Of a stretch of DNA of 64,000 nt, positions 27,121 through 37,130 are shown in pieces. The stretch comes from UBA9611 sp965237595 (GTDB lineage: Bacteria; Chloroflexota; Dehalococcoidia; Lucifugimonadales; UBA3495), in assembly GCA_965237595.1 (NCBI GenBank), contig CBDEFY010000006.1:930001-994000 (forward strand), written 5' to 3'. The notes below the pieces were generated by a model. The model did not search any database and was not told the DNA's origin. It worked only from the letters and a program-made list of their open reading frames with translations. Numbering within the stretch: position 1 is the stretch's first letter; each line of letters begins with the position of its first letter. The position numbers and the translations under genes were made by a program.

Positions 27121-27273
27121 TGGTACAGTTTCCCTCCGCCCTACTGGTATGTAAAAGGCGGAGCTAAAGTGGACCACCTGGACGGATTGACCGCCTGACA
27201 TTGTGGCGGTTGAAAAATGTACCGTCCTGTGCCATCGATAGGTTCGAAGTCGTGCTTATGGGTGGTGGGATGG

Positions 27274-28789
27274 ATGTACCAGGTGGACGTGTATCTACGG
27301 ATCCGACGGGCGGTGATGGTGGATGGGATGAGCATCCGGGAGGTCTCCCGGGTGTTCGGGTTGCACCGGGACACGGTGCGCAAGATTCTGGCCTACTCAG
27401 CGCCGCCGGGCTACCGGCGACAGACTCCGCCCCGGCGTCCTAACCCTTCGACAAGCTCAGGAGGAGCCCTTCACCGCCGTCATCGACCAAATCCTGGTAG
27501 ACGACCTCAAGCGTCCCAGGAAGCAGCGCCACACAGCCCAGCGGATCTTCCAGCGGCTCAGGGACGAGCATGGGTTCGGCGGCCAGTACACCATAGTCAA
27601 GGACTACGTAAGGGAGCACCGCCGCCGGTCGCAGGAGATGTTCGTCCCTCTGTCTCATCCGCCGGGCCTCGCCAAAGTCGCACTGGGCGTGGCCCTGGTG
27701 ATCATTGGCGGGGTGGAACAGAAAGCCCACTGCTTCGTCCTGGACCTGCCCCATAGCGACGGATGCTTCGTCAAGGCTTACCCGGCCGAGACCACCGAGG
27801 CCTTCCTGGACGGCCATGTCTCGGCCTTCGCATTCCTGGGCGGAGTGCCCCAGAGCATCCTGTACGACAACACCAAGCTGGCGGTGGCCAGGATCCTGGG
27901 GGATGGACGCCGTAAACGCACCCGGGCCTTCACGGAACTCCAGTCCCACTACCTGTTCGATGACCGGGACGGCCGAACCGGCAAGGGCAACGACAAGGGG
28001 AAGGTCGAGGGGATGGTCGGCTATATGCGGCGCAACTTCCTGGTGCCGGTCCCGTCCTTCGAGAGCTTTGAGGCGCTGAACGCCCACCTGGAGCGTCGCT
28101 GCCTGGCGCGGATGGATGCCAGGTTGAGGGGCCACTCAGAGAGCATAGGCCAGCGGATGGAACGGGACCTGGAGGCCCTGCTGCCTCTGCCGGCGGTGGC
28201 CTACGACGCCTGCGAGAAGCAGGCAGGCCGGGTGAGTTCGCTGTCGCTGGTGAGGTACAGGACCAACGATTACTCGGCCCCGGTGGCCTACGGGCACCGG
28301 GACGTTCTGGTAAAAGGCTACGTGGACCGGGTGGTCATCAGTTGCGGGTCCGAGGTCATCGCCCGCCATCACCGCTCCTACCAGCGAGATGATTTTGTGT
28401 TCGACCCCGTCCACTACCTGCCCCTGCTGGAGCAGAAGACGGCGGCCCTGGACCAGGCCGCTCCCCTGCAGGGATGGGACCTTCCCGAGGAGTTTGCCAC
28501 GCTGCGCCGGTTGCTGGAGTCCCGCATGGGACGAAGGGGCAAGCGGGAGTTCGTCCAGGTACTGCGGCTATTCGAGCATTTTTCGCCTGGGGAGGTCCAC
28601 GCCGCGGTTCGGGATGCCCTCCGTCTGGGGGCTTTGAGCTTCGACGCCGTGAAGCATCTGGTGCTCTGCCGGCTGGAGGGCCGGCCGCCCCGCCTCGACC
28701 TGGAACTCTATCCCTACCTGCCCCAGGTGCGGGTCAGCATCACTTCCGCCGGGGATTACATGACATTGCTGTGGGGGAGGGCGGCATGA
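27274..28789 (+). pseudogene. istA: IS21 transposase IstA, frameshifted by a short repeat insertion
   Basis: ATG 27274 opens YQVDVYLRIRRAVMVDGMSI with the N-terminal HTH (SIREVSRVFGLHRDTVRKIL). After PPRRPN the frame is broken at 27444-27462 by CCCTTCGACAAGCTCAGGA, the genome's TTCGAC-type repeat. The rest continues in another frame from EEPFTAVIDQILVDD to 28789, including the integrase core (AFLGGVPQSILYDNTKLAV with one catalytic Asp; GNDKGKVEGMVGYMRRN with the Glu). Without the insertion the protein would be about 500 residues, normal for IstA. Confidence 0.85.
27444..27462 (+). repeat. TTCGAC-type repeat inserted in istA
   Basis: CCCTTCGACAAGCTCAGGA sits where relatives of IstA have one or two codons. 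It shifts the frame and is the same motif as at 8141-8216 and at the IS110 target. Confidence 0.7.
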
Positions 28790-29568
28790 ACAGCCGGTCC
28801 ACGCTGCTGCTGGAACACCATCTGAAGGAACTGAAGCTGCCCAGCTTCTTCCGGGAATACGGGAAGATGGCCGCCCAGTGCGCCGCCGAGGGAGTGGACC
28901 ACCCAGGGTACCTGCTCAGGCTCGCCGAACCGGAACTCATCGACCGCCACCAGCGCATGGTGGAGCGGCGGATCCGGTCCGCCCGCTTCCCTGCCGTCAA
29001 GACCTTCGACACCTTCGACTTTACGGCCATCCCGTCGGTGAACAAGGCGCTGGTGATGGAACTGGCCCGCTGCGAATACGTCCAAAACCGGGAGAACGTC
29101 ATCGCCGTCGGCAACAGCGGCACCGGCAAGACCCACGTGGCCCTGGGACTGGGCCTGGCCGCCTGCCAGCGGGGGATGTCCGTGGGCTTCACCACCGCCG
29201 CCGCCCTGGTCCACGAGTTGATGGAGGCCCGAGACGAGAGGCGTCTGCTTAATCTACAGAGACAACTTTCCCGCCTCAGCCTGCTGATCATCGACGAACT
29301 GGGCTTCGTGCCCCTGTCACCCACCGGGGCGGAACTGCTCTTCGAGGTCTTCAGCCAGCGCTACGAGCGGGGCTCAATCCTGGTGACCACCAACCTTCCC
29401 TTCGACGAGTGGACCGAGGTCTTCGGGTCGGAACGCCTGACCGGAGCCCTGCTGGACCGCCTCACCCACCACGTCCACATCCTGGAGATGAACGGCGAGA
29501 GCTACCGGCTCAAGCGTAGCAGAGAGGGAGTTGCCTCCCAAACTCAAGACAAGCCTCACGAAGAATAG
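28786..29568 (+). CDS. istB: IS21 helper ATPase IstB
   Basis: A 260-residue DnaC-like AAA+ ATPase that assists target selection by IstA. Walker A is GNSGTGKTH near 107-115, Walker B LLIIDELGFVPLS near 168-180; an N-terminal helical region (HHLKELKLPSFFREYG) precedes it. The ATG overlaps the istA stop in ATGA. It is intact although istA is not. Confidence 0.92.
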   Translation: MNSRSTLLLEHHLKELKLPSFFREYGKMAAQCAAEGVDHPGYLLRLAEPELIDRHQRMVERRIRSARFPAVKTFDTFDFTAIPSVNKALVMELARCEYVQNRENVIAVGNSGTGKTHVALGLGLAACQRGMSVGFTTAAALVHELMEARDERRLLNLQRQLSRLSLLIIDELGFVPLSPTGAELLFEVFSQRYERGSILVTTNLPFDEWTEVFGSERLTGALLDRLTHHVHILEMNGESYRLKRSREGVASQTQDKPHEE

Positions 29569-29780
29569 GTAGCATCAAGACCTTCCTGCCTGTCCTCTGC
29601 TGACCCACCCGTAAGCAGGCCATTTCCCTCAACAAGTGGTGCGGACATTTATGCTGGCCACTTAGCTCGGACTTTTTCGCTGAACATGAACACACCAGGT
29701 GGTACAGTTTTACTCCGCCCCAGTGGCCCAACATGCCTCCGCCATTGACAAATCATAGTGATTTAGCGAGGAGGTTGTGC

Positions 29781-31079
29781 ATGCCTGTACAGAAATTTCC
29801 AGCCATGAGCAAGGACTATGCGACCTTTGATTGCGATGCCCACATTACCGAGCCCCCCGAGATATGGGATCGGGCCAAGGACAACCTGACCAGGGACGAA
29901 TTGGAGGCCCTCAAGGCCACCATGTTGTACGAACCCGAGAGCAAGCAGCTAATCGTTAATGGCAGGGCTGGCGTTGGCATCGGCTCCCAGAAGCGAGGGG
30001 GAACCCCTGGCATCACGCGAGCCATCAGCACCGCCGGGCCCGGCGTCAAACATGACATCCAGCGTGCTCTAAATGTGCGCAACCTTCGCCCTGAGACCGC
30101 CCTCACCCAAAAGCAGGTGGCCTACCTGGACCACGATGGCTCCTATGAGCCCAAGCCCCGCCTGCTCGACATGGACGTCCAAGGCATTGACCAGGTGATG
30201 ATCATCCCCTCCGACATAGATACCTACCCCTGGCTTCAGAACGCCTTGGGCGCCAAGGCCGCTTGCAAGGCTTACAACGACTGGGCGCATGAATACACAC
30301 TGGAGAACCCATAGCGGCTTTTTTTCGGTGCCTTGCTTCCCATGCAGAATCCTCAATACGCGGTGGACGAAATCTACCGCACGGCCGCCATAGGATGCCG
30401 CGTTGGCCTCATTCGCCCGATGGACGCTTGGGGCAACTATCCGGTTCAGCCCAAGTACGAGCCGGTCTGGAACGCCCTCGAAGATACGGGCATGGTGTAC
30501 GGCATGCACCCCTTCCCAGCCAGCGGCAGTCTCAAGCCGCCGGGCTACAGTGACCAGTACTCCAGTGCAGAGCTGATCCGGCGGACCATCTCGACGTCAG
30601 GTCTGCCTCACTCTTTCCTGTCGAACGTGCAAAACTTCCAGGCCGAAGCTTCCCTTTGGGTCACCATGGTGTTGATGTCGGGCTTCTTCGAGCGGCACCC
30701 CAAGATCAAAGCCGCAGTATTTGAGGCCTCTTCCACCTGGCTGAGCTTCCTGTTGGACGAGTGCGACAAGACCTACAAGCTCTACCGCAACGATCGGCGG
30801 ATGGCGCCCCTGACCAAGCTGCCCAGCGAGACCTTCTTCCAGAATTGCATGACCGGATTCGAGGGCGATGAGGCTCCCCCTTCGCGCTTCCCCGAGTTCT
30901 ACCGGGACATTCTGATCTGGGCCTCGGACGTCTATCACCACGACGGCGATGATGCCTGGAGAGCCATCGGTACGATGCAGCAATGTGAGTTGCCGGTTGC
31001 CGACCAGGCAAGGTTCCTCGGCGACAACGCCCGCCGCCTGTACAACGTCAAGGCGCCCAAGAACATCATCCGCCAGTGA
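29781..31079 (+). pseudogene. Metal-dependent amidohydrolase with a premature amber codon
   Basis: ATG 29781 follows a GAGGAGGT ribosome site. The frame of 432 codons is clean except for TAG at 30312-30314 in LENP-stop-RLFFGALLPMQNPQYA, where relatives have Glu. The N-terminal metal site is CDAHITEPPEIW; the C-terminal half has HPFPASGS, VFEASSTWLSF and WASDVYHHDG with the late metal/catalytic Asp. The family hydrolyses or decarboxylates ring or carboxylate substrates. GAG to TAG is one mutation, so the loss is recent, or it is a sequencing error. A terminator follows at 31196. Confidence 0.82.
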
Positions 31080-31195
31080 GTAACGGAGATTGAGCGACCT
31101 GACTGGTGGCCCACCGAGGACGAAGTTAACCAGGCCCTCATACCTGAGTCCAGCGTCATCCGCCGGTAGGGTTGGGGCGAAGAAACCCATCCGCT

Positions 31196-31225
31196 GAGCC
31201 CCTCGTCTGAGGGGCTCATTGTTTT
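31196..31225 (+). terminator. Terminator after the amidohydrolase gene
   Basis: GAGCCCCTC-GTCT-GAGGGGCTC followed by ATTGTTTT. Confidence 0.75.
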
Positions 31226-31270
31226 CCTAAATCTTTACGAGTCCGCGAGGACTCTCGGAGAAGAGCGGGA

Positions 31271-31438
31271 ATGACAACCACCAAGCGCTTTCCGGTTTTT
31301 GACACCGATTCTCACGTCGTAGAGCCGCGTGAGGTCTGGGAAAAATATCTCGATCCTGAGTACCGCGTTCTGGGAAAGTCGGCCCTGTGGCGCGAAGATG
31401 GGAAGACCAACTCCTATCTCAAAGTCAACGGTCACGTG
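31271..31438 (+). pseudogene. Second amidohydrolase, N-terminal fragment
   Basis: ATG 31271 opens TTTKRFPVFDTDSHVVEPRE, the HxH-equivalent metal site of the amidohydrolase_2 family, and runs to LKVNGHVCR where the IS begins. The continuation expected in relatives (about 130 residues up to HPYYDPLWAELE) is absent from both flanks of the element. Confidence 0.8.
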
Positions 31439-32848
31439 TGTAGACCGTCAGCGATAATGGGACACATATAAGGGTAGGAAAACCCGAGAGTCGGAGGGTG
31501 GTGTGAGCTCCTGAAATGAGGGTAGAGTTACCCACAGAAAGGAGCAGATGTGTCCCAATTAGAAGTAAGCAAAGCAGAGGCCGCCGAGGAACGAAGCGAG
31601 CAGACCAGGTCTTTCGTCCGTACAGTGAAGGCGGCTGCCCGACGTAAGTACACCTCCGAAGACAAGATCCGAATTGTTCTGGAGGGCTTCCGCCGCGAGG
31701 TCACAGTCAACGACCTGTGCCGGCGGGAGGGGATCAAGCCCCACTCCTACTACTCGTGGACCAAAGAGTTCATGGAGGCGGGCAAGGAGAGGTTGACCCG
31801 TGACTCGGTTCGGGACGCCACTCAGCATGAGGTAGGGCAGCTCAAGCGAGAGAACGGGGAACTCAAGGAGCTAGTGGCCGATCTGTCGCTGGAGGCGTAC
31901 CGTCTCAAAAAAACGGCCATCCCCGTGCCCCAGGACGCCAAGACCAACAAGGACTTGAGGACCGACCAGGAGGCGATCAGGCACCATGGAACCGTCTTAC
32001 TATTCAGGAAGAACGCTCAGTCCTGTTATCAGCCAGAGAGATGCCAGAGCTGAGCTGCCGTCAGCTGGCCGCGTGGATCACCGACAACCACGGCTTCTCA
32101 GTCTCAGAGTCCAGCGTCTACCGTATCCTGGGCAGGGAGGGCCTAGTGAAGCGGCCTGAGATGCGGTTGGCCGCGGGGAAGGAGTACCACCGCAAGACCA
32201 CAGGACCTCACCAGATGTGGGCCACCGATGCCTCATACTTCAGGGTGGTTGGTTGGGGCTACTACTACCTGGTCACCGTTATGGACGACTACTCCCGCTT
32301 CATCCTGGCTCACAGGCTTCAGCAAGATATGACGGCCGACTCCTTCATCGAGGTGGTCCAGGATGCAGTGGACACGACCAGCATGGACCAAGTTCCAGTC
32401 ACAGACCGCACCAGGCTGCTGAGTGACAACGGTCCAGGCTATGTCTAAAGAGCATTCAGGGACTACCTGGGGATGGTTGGCATCAAGCACATCCTAGCAA
32501 CTCCTTTCCACCCTCAGACCAACGGGAAGCTGGAGCGCTACCACCAGACCATCAAACGGGACGTCAACCAGGTGCCTTATGAGTTGCCCGCCGACCTTGA
32601 GGCTGCTATCGCGGCCTTCGTCAGCTACTACAACTACCGGCGCTATCACAAGGCTCTGGGCAACGTGACACCATCAGACGTGCTCAAGGGAAGACGGCAA
32701 GAGATCCTACAACGCAGGAAGGAGGTGAAGGCTCAAACCACCGAACGGCGACGACGCTACAACAGGGCCCTCAGGGAGCTCACCAGACCTCCATCCAGCC
32801 CCTGATCTCTCGGCTCCCAATGTGTCCCACTTTTGCTGGTTGCTAACA
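31439..32848 (+). mobile_element. IS3-like element, type B, copy 1 (1410 bp, defective)
   Basis: Left end TGTAGACCGTCAGCGATAATG and right end (inverse) TGTTAGCAACCAGCAAAAGTG both continue into GGGACACAT. Two more copies lie at 52633-54175 (minus) and 57103-58512 (plus). No target duplication is visible, and the flanking gene lacks its middle part, so a deletion accompanied or followed insertion. Confidence 0.9.
31550..32805 (+). pseudogene. IS3-like type B transposase (orfA/orfB), internal stop and deletion
   Basis: OrfA starts at GTG 31550 after AAAGGAG and contains an HTH (VNDLCRREGIKPHSYYSWTKEF). At CTCAAAAAAACGG a -1 slip would join it to orfB, where a frame runs from LLSAREMPELSCRQLAAW through the integrase core (MWATDASYF, LLSDNGPGYV). 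A TAA then follows, and the frame resumes with RAFRDYLGMVGIK and the Glu motif GKLERYHQTIK. The stop lies between the second and third catalytic residues, so this copy should be inactive. Compared with 52633-54175, 133 bp at the start of orfB are missing. Confidence 0.85.
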
Positions 32849-33567
32849 CCTACTACGACCCCCTCTGGGCGGAGCTGGAAAGCCTTGGGGTGGCGGCCGC
32901 TGTCCACCCAACGCCCGGTCTGTGGAACCCGGAGTGGACTTCCCACGGCCAGTTTATCGAGAAGGTAAAGGGACGACTCAACTTAATACCATTCGACCTG
33001 GGAGGAGGAGGGGGGCCCTTCGCTGGAGGAGGTACCGGCGAAAGTCGCCCATTCTTGTATGCCGGGATGCCACTGGGACATCCGATCGCGCCGGTCTTGT
33101 CAAATTGGCTGGATAATCACATGTTCGTCGCATCTACTTTGATCGGCTTTACCGTGATGCAACGATACCCACAAATGAAGGTGGTCATGGCCCACGGCAA
33201 GGCCTCCTGGATGGAGGAAGTGCTGGAAAAGATGGAGGCTTCCACCCGAGTCATCCCCCTGCTGCATACCTACCCAGTCCGGACGGACCCCGAAGAGATG
33301 TGGGAGGAAGGCCACGTGATGCTGGGCTTTGACGCCGAGGAGCGCCTCATTCAGAAGCTTCCCCACGATTTCGCCGCGAAGGTCGTCTGGGGCTCCCGCT
33401 ATCCCCATCAAGATACAACCAGCGCTTGGGACGCAATTCAGGCTCTCAGCGACGCAGACGTGGGCGAGTCCACCATCGCCCGCATGTTGGGACAAAACGC
33501 CGCCCAACAATACGGCGTTGAGTTGATGCAGAAAGTTGGCGCCTACGAGAGCCAAACGCACCAATAA
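32849..33567 (+). pseudogene. Second amidohydrolase, C-terminal fragment
   Basis: YYDPLWAELESLGVAAAVHP follows the element directly and continues to residue-level family landmarks (VVMAHGKASWMEEVLEKM, WGSRYPHQDTTSAW). Together with 31271-31438 it is one gene lacking its middle. Glycine-rich GGGGGPFAGGGTGE near the middle is a loop. No start codon of its own is evident. Confidence 0.82.
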
Positions 33568-33928
33568 GCACCGGCAGGAGCGGAACTTCAGGGCCTGGCA
33601 GCGCTTCTCGCCGGACGGAACGACCTGCCGTTTCTGCCGGCACGACCACACGCAGCACCTGTGCACCTCGGGGCAGCCCCATTTTTATCGGCCTGCGACT
33701 GAGGCAGAGAGGCGCGACCCCAGGGTGATGCTCTACCGGCACACCAGCACAGACAACGGCTCGGTGCTGGTCAGACGCGTGACGGTGGCGAAACACGCCG
33801 AGATCGTCACCGCTTTCTGTACCGCGTGTGCAGAGGCTGCGGGCACCAGCCAAGTGCTCTGCTACCAGCGAAGTCTCGCCACCGGAGAGGTGGTGGGTAT
33901 CAAATCAGATAACCGGCTCGCTGCCTGA
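33536..33928 (+). CDS. Cys-rich hypothetical protein, probably zinc-binding
   Basis: Up to 130 residues from a TTG at 33536 that overlaps the end of the amidohydrolase fragment; the true start is unsure. TTCRFCRHDHTQHLC and AFCTACAEAAG suggest a Cys/His zinc site. It is followed after 29 bases by a second zinc-ribbon gene and then by the methyltransferase, all on the plus strand, and seems part of that module. No function is assigned. Confidence 0.5.
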   Translation: MAPTRAKRTNKHRQERNFRAWQRFSPDGTTCRFCRHDHTQHLCTSGQPHFYRPATEAERRDPRVMLYRHTSTDNGSVLVRRVTVAKHAEIVTAFCTACAEAAGTSQVLCYQRSLATGEVVGIKSDNRLAA

Positions 33929-33957
33929 AGGCGGCGACCAATGAAAGGAGATAAGCC

Positions 33958-34221
33958 ATGACCACGACCCAGACCGTGTACTTCACCTGCCCCCACTGCG
34001 AGGAGCGGTTCGCCCAGATAGAGGAGCCGGACAGGGATGTCCATACGGGAGAGATCTACCACTGCAACTCCTGCGGCGTGCAGGTGATATTCCAGGCCGT
34101 GTCCGCCGAGGACTACGTCCCGCCACCCAGGGCGAGGCGGGACTGCTACTTCTGCAGCCCCGAACCCTGCAAGTTCGGCCCATCAACATCGACCGACCAT
34201 GAGGAAGGAGAGACATCATGA
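33958..34221 (+). CDS. Small zinc-ribbon protein
   Basis: An 87-residue protein with CPHCEERF (near 11-18) and CNSCGVQV (near 39-46), a classic four-Cys ribbon, and a second CYFCSPEPC motif near the C-terminus. A good ribosome site (AAAGGAG) precedes ATG 33958. The stop overlaps the methyltransferase start (ATGA), so the two are translationally coupled. It may recruit the methyltransferase or helicase to DNA; that is inference from position only. Confidence 0.7.
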   Translation: MTTTQTVYFTCPHCEERFAQIEEPDRDVHTGEIYHCNSCGVQVIFQAVSAEDYVPPPRARRDCYFCSPEPCKFGPSTSTDHEEGETS

Positions 34222-34508
34222 GACTGGCAGCACAGGCCAAAGGGGGGGGTTACCCGACGCCGGAGAAGGTGGTGGACTTCATCGCCACGCTGATACGGGC
34301 GCCTGCGGGCTACTACTACCGCAACCGGGAGGTGATCCGCATCCTCGACCCCTGCTGCGGAGCCGGGGAGGCGGTGGCCCAGCTGGGAGAGCGGCTTACC
34401 CAGGACAACACCATGCCCATAGAGACCTACGGGGTGGAGCTGCATACCGACCGGGCTGAGGAGGCCGCATCCCGGCTGCACCGCACCCTGGCCGCAGACC
34501 TGTTCCAG
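34218..34508 (+). pseudogene. DUF6094-like DNA methyltransferase, N-terminal part
   Basis: ATG 34218 opens a SAM-dependent methyltransferase: YPTPEKVVDFIATLI and the SAM loop ILDPCCGAGEAVAQL near 43-57, then YGVELHTDRAEEA. The frame stops being coding at Gln codon 34506-34508, where the IS1380 element begins, and resumes in frame at 36257. Confidence 0.85.
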
Positions 34509-36251
34509 CCTGAATTTCCCAGATCAACCTGATTTCCCTGAACCGGTGTCATCCTGTGCGGCGGGAACTATAGTACGGTATCCTGAGCGCGTCAACTGCG
34601 CTCCGATTCACTCAATTGCTCCACTCTCATAGGATATCCATCGTCCTAACGAGCGTAGAAATTCCAAATCCTCTGCCCTTGCCCAAGCGTCTCCCTCGTG
34701 GCGGCCCATTTACTCTTGACGACCCCATAACTGTCCTAAATACCGGTGCTCTCAAAGCAAGCTAGCCAGGTGCCAGCCGAAGCCGGCTGATCCGTTCTAG
34801 TATCCCGGTGAGCATTTCCCTGGTCACCAGCACCTCGGCAAGCTGAAACACCATCCTCCTGGCATGGCGTACCAGTCGCCCACCCGTCTTGATCAGCCTA
34901 GTCTGAAGACTGGTCAGAGTCCAATGCTTCATATCCTCCGGCAAAGCCAACCTTCTCATGAAGTTTCCCAGATTGTACGCCAGAACGAACAGCCATAGCC
35001 TCGCCTGGTTGGCCACGAACTTGTGACAGGACAGTCTGGTCCAGTTCAGGGCGTACTTGCCCTCCTTGATCCACTGCTCCGCTGTGCCACGGCCATTGTA
35101 AAAGCGGACTATGCCTTTGGGTGGATAGCTCAGGTTGGTCACGATGAAGCCTACCCTGGGAAATAACTCCCCCTGATGCCACTCCACCTTGGCTACTACT
35201 CGCCGGGAAATACTCCAGCTCTGGGCCTGGTAAGTGAAGTCGTAGTAGGAGACGATCGGCCTCCTGGAAGACCAGTCGGCAGGTCGTACCAGCAGGTGCG
35301 CGATTTCTCTCTGAAGTACCGCGTTAGCTGAAAGCCGGATGGCGTACCCAATCATCTCTTGTTCCAAGTACTCGTACACCTCTGGCTTGCCAAAGGCGGC
35401 ATCACCCCGGAACAACAGCCGCCGTCCCTTCCTCTGGTATCTTTTCACCACCGGCTCAAGGAGTTCCTGCCAGCCCTCGGCGCTATGGACGTTGCCGGGG
35501 CGTAGCGTCGCTCCTTCACAATCGCCGAACTGGTTGAATAGAAAGAGGGGATGATAGCAGACACACTCGAAGTGCCCATTGTAGGCGGCACCCTCCTGAT
35601 GGCCATGCACTGGACTCTCCGAGCTGTCCATGTCCAGAATCACTCGCTGGTGTGGAGTATGGGCCATAGCATCTTCCACCCATTGGGGATTCATTCGTGC
35701 CAGCCCCTGCAGGTTGTCCTGTTGGGTCAGAGTTTCAGTTTCAAAGCGGCTCACGGTGTTGGTGCTGGCGGCGTTCCGGTCTGATCCTTGCCAGCCCACG
35801 ACGACTCTCATGGCTGGGTCTTGGGAAAGGCGTTCGGCATCATTGGTGTCATCGTAGCCGGCCAAGCGGCTGTAGATGGACTGTCTGAGCAGCGGGACGA
35901 GGTGGTGTCGGATGTTGCGACCGGAGCGGCTTTCCTGGAGATAGTCGGCAGCAATATGGGTAAGGCCCAGGGCATCATCCAGCTCTCGAATGGGCAAGAG
36001 TCCGGCATCGGAAGTGATGGTGGCACCGTGAAACTCCAGACGGACTTTGGGGTTGAACTGGAGCCGGAGAGGGGTTTTGTCGCCGTCACCCATCAGGTGC
36101 CTCCGGGGTTGTTACGCTATCTGAAGAATCTTACTATTCTAATGAATGTATTATAGCCGAGATGTTGGTGAAAAGTTCATGAGACGACTACAAAAGCAAG
36201 AACGTTGCCTATATACCGCATCACACTGTTATCCTAACTGGGAAATATGGG
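34509..36251 (-). mobile_element. IS1380-family element (1743 bp)
   Basis: Left end CCTGAATTTCCCAG and right end inverse CCCATATTTCCCAG are imperfect inverted repeats. TCCAG at 34504-34508 and 36252-36256 is a 5-bp target duplication. Removing the element and one TCCAG restores LAADLFQ-TSIGNQAFG in the methyltransferase. The transposase reads against the host gene. Confidence 0.93.
34762..36093 (-). CDS. IS1380-family transposase
   Basis: A 443-residue DDE transposase, intact. Landmarks: SDAGLLPIRELDDALGLT at the N-terminus, RVILDMDSSESPVHGHQEG near 150 with the first catalytic Asp, FRGDAAFGKPEVYEYLE near 230 with the second, and the late NGRGTAEQWIKEGK near 330 with Glu, followed by the aromatic ANQARLWLFVLAYNLGNF segment. 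Family length is normal. There are 250 bases of non-coding element DNA at its 3' side and about 160 at the 5' side. Confidence 0.92.
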   Translation of the reverse strand: MGDGDKTPLRLQFNPKVRLEFHGATITSDAGLLPIRELDDALGLTHIAADYLQESRSGRNIRHHLVPLLRQSIYSRLAGYDDTNDAERLSQDPAMRVVVGWQGSDRNAASTNTVSRFETETLTQQDNLQGLARMNPQWVEDAMAHTPHQRVILDMDSSESPVHGHQEGAAYNGHFECVCYHPLFLFNQFGDCEGATLRPGNVHSAEGWQELLEPVVKRYQRKGRRLLFRGDAAFGKPEVYEYLEQEMIGYAIRLSANAVLQREIAHLLVRPADWSSRRPIVSYYDFTYQAQSWSISRRVVAKVEWHQGELFPRVGFIVTNLSYPPKGIVRFYNGRGTAEQWIKEGKYALNWTRLSCHKFVANQARLWLFVLAYNLGNFMRRLALPEDMKHWTLTSLQTRLIKTGGRLVRHARRMVFQLAEVLVTREMLTGILERISRLRLAPG

Positions 36252-36256
36252 TCCAG

Positions 36257-37002
36257 ACCTCCATCGGCAACCAGGCGTTCGGCATCTGCCTGCTCAACCC
36301 TCCCTATGACCATGACCCGGAAAGCAAGCGGACGGAGCACGCCTTCCTGACCCACTCGACCCGCTACCTGAACGACGGCGGGCTCCTGGTGTTCATCGTG
36401 CCCCGGCAGCGTCTCGCGGTCTCGGCCAAGTACCTCGCCTCCTATTACTATAGATTGAGGTGCTGGGCCTTCCCACACCCCGAAAGAGAAGCCTTCGACC
36501 AGGTTGTGGTCATGGGCTACCGGATGGCGGAGCCCCGCCTGGACGAGGAGGCGCAGGGGCAGGTGCTGGCCTGGGCCGAGGGAGAGCCGGAGCCTCTGTA
36601 CTCCCAAGGCTACCCCATCTACACCGCCATCACCTCGGATGCGGGGGACTCCTGTTCGCCACCCGCACCGCCGATCCCGTGGCGGCGGCGCAGGAGGCCC
36701 GGCGCTCCGGCCTGTGGGCCAGCGCCGAAGTAACGGACTCCCTCTGGCCCAGCAAGGACCAGAGGACCCGCCCCCTGATGCCCCTGCGAAAGGGACACAT
36801 GGCCATGCTCATCGCCGCCGGGTTCCTGGACAACCTCCAGCTCGAAGCGGACGGGCGGCGCATTCTGGTCAAGGGGAAGACCACAAAGGAGCTGGTGCTG
36901 GTCGAGGAGACCCCGGACAAGGAGACCTATAGGGAGAGGCTCCGCACCACCGTCGTCGCCCTGGACCTCGGGGACGGCGTAATCACCGACATCGCCGCAT
37001 AG
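36257..37002 (+). pseudogene. DUF6094-like DNA methyltransferase, C-terminal part, frameshifted
   Basis: The frame restarts with TSIGNQAFGICLLNPPYDHD; NPPY is the amino-methyltransferase catalytic motif. FIVPRQRLAVSAKYLASYY and CWAFPHPEREAFDQVVVMGY follow. At the GCGGGGGA run near 36642 the frame changes, and LLFATRTADPVAAAQ through DGVITDIAA continues in the other frame to 37002. So the gene carries both an IS insertion and a single-base frameshift. It would modify adenine in DNA if repaired. Confidence 0.82.
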
Positions 37003-37027
37003 ACGACTCTACCCTAGAGCCGCATCA

Positions 37028-37073
37028 CGAGGCCCCGCCGTCCTATTGGGAGTAAGCGGGGCCTCGCTCTTTG
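37028..37073 (+). terminator. Hairpin terminator between methyltransferase and helicase
   Basis: CGAGGCCCCGC and GCGGGGCCTCG form an 11-bp stem followed by CTCTTT. Confidence 0.65.
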
Positions 37074-37130
37074 TCAGAACCCCGAAGCCACCCGAATACA
37101 TACCTCTTATTAGAAGGAAGGAGAAAACCA

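Larger units (their letters stand above)
27121..29728 (+). mobile_element. IS21-family element with istA and istB
   Basis: The left inner end GGCGGAGCTAAAGTGGACCACCTGG (27158-27181) is the inverse of the right end CCAGGTGGTACAGTTTTACTCCGCC (29695-29719) with a few mismatches. The outermost left sequence GGTACAGTTTCCCTCCGCCC has the orientation of a right end, which resembles a junction of two tandem copies. Exact ends are uncertain by about ten bases. istA is disrupted, so the copy is probably immobile. Confidence 0.8.
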
